A program made the translations under genes and the position numbers. This document shows, in pieces, positions 13,738 to 13,892 of a stretch of DNA of 13,892 nucleotides (position 1 is the stretch's first letter; each line of letters begins with the position of its first letter). The stretch comes from JASFTV01 sp050050615 (GTDB taxonomy: Bacteria; Desulfobacterota; DSM-4660; Desulfatiglandales; HGW-15), in NCBI GenBank assembly GCA_050050615.1, contig JASFTV010000061.1, positions 1 to 13,892 of the forward strand. The letters run 5' to 3'. The notes under the pieces are model-generated. The model ran no database searches, was not told where the DNA came from, and worked only from the letters and a program-made list of their open reading frames with translations.

Positions 13738-13892
13738 ATTACGGGTTGTTCTTTTTCAGGCAGAACAAAAGCTCCTGATTTTGCCGGGGTATAGACGCAA
13801 AGGTCTCGTTTTCTCGCCATAAGGAGAGCCCGAGAGCTCATCCTATCCGCAGCGGTTCACCAGATCCTGAAGCCCCAGTCGTTCCAGGGTCG
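13734..13892. other. window edge, mostly unassigned
   Basis: On the minus strand a frame enters from beyond the edge and stops at TAG 13843-13845 (TLERLGLQDLVNRCG), possibly the end of a gene. Two bases later an ATG (13841) opens a 35-codon frame ending at 13734. Both are too short to judge, and no family was recognised. Confidence 0.25.

Overview
The window looks like chromosomal DNA of an anaerobic Desulfobacterota-type bacterium. That placement is an inference from gene content (receiver/CBS regulator, SLC13 permease, TRAP transporter, acyl-CoA ligase, FHA-GAF protein), the AAGGAGG-type ribosome sites and the roughly even base composition. No 16S or other phylogenetic marker beyond trpS is present. 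No tRNA, rRNA, CRISPR array, insertion sequence or phage gene was recognised.

Layout. (1) 1-3782, plus strand: the 3' end of a response regulator, a receiver protein with a C-terminal CBS-domain pair, a divergent SLC13/DASS-type permease, a 53-residue single-pass membrane protein and a Yip1-like membrane protein. The genes are closely spaced and read as one operon: a two-component/CBS-controlled anion or carboxylate transport module. (2) 3783-4311: a 529-base stretch with no convincing gene, holding short repeats and a possible mini-ORF. (3) 4312-5868, plus strand: a secreted CARDB-domain protein and a lone short-form sugar-phosphate transferase. (4) 5944-9133, minus strand: a TRAP transporter operon dctP, a possible small ORF, dctQ, dctM. 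It has a clear sigma70-type promoter, a strong hairpin between dctP and the permease genes, and a composite motif present in both intergenic regions. (5) 9361-10950, minus strand: an acyl-CoA ligase, plausibly activating the acid imported by the TRAP system. (6) 11173-12141, minus strand: trpS with a downstream terminator. (7) 12184-12572: a possible Cys-rich small ORF and a GC-rich region of nested, partly mutually exclusive hairpins. (8) 12573-13481, minus strand: an FHA-GAF signalling protein with a strong promoter. (9) 13594-13892: mostly unassigned, with low-confidence short ORFs.

The best candidates for something new are the receiver-CBS/SLC13/small-membrane-protein module, whose permease has lost both canonical SNT sodium-site motifs, and the TRAP operon's repeated intergenic motif with its overlapping 61-codon ORF. 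The nested hairpin region upstream of trpS comes next.
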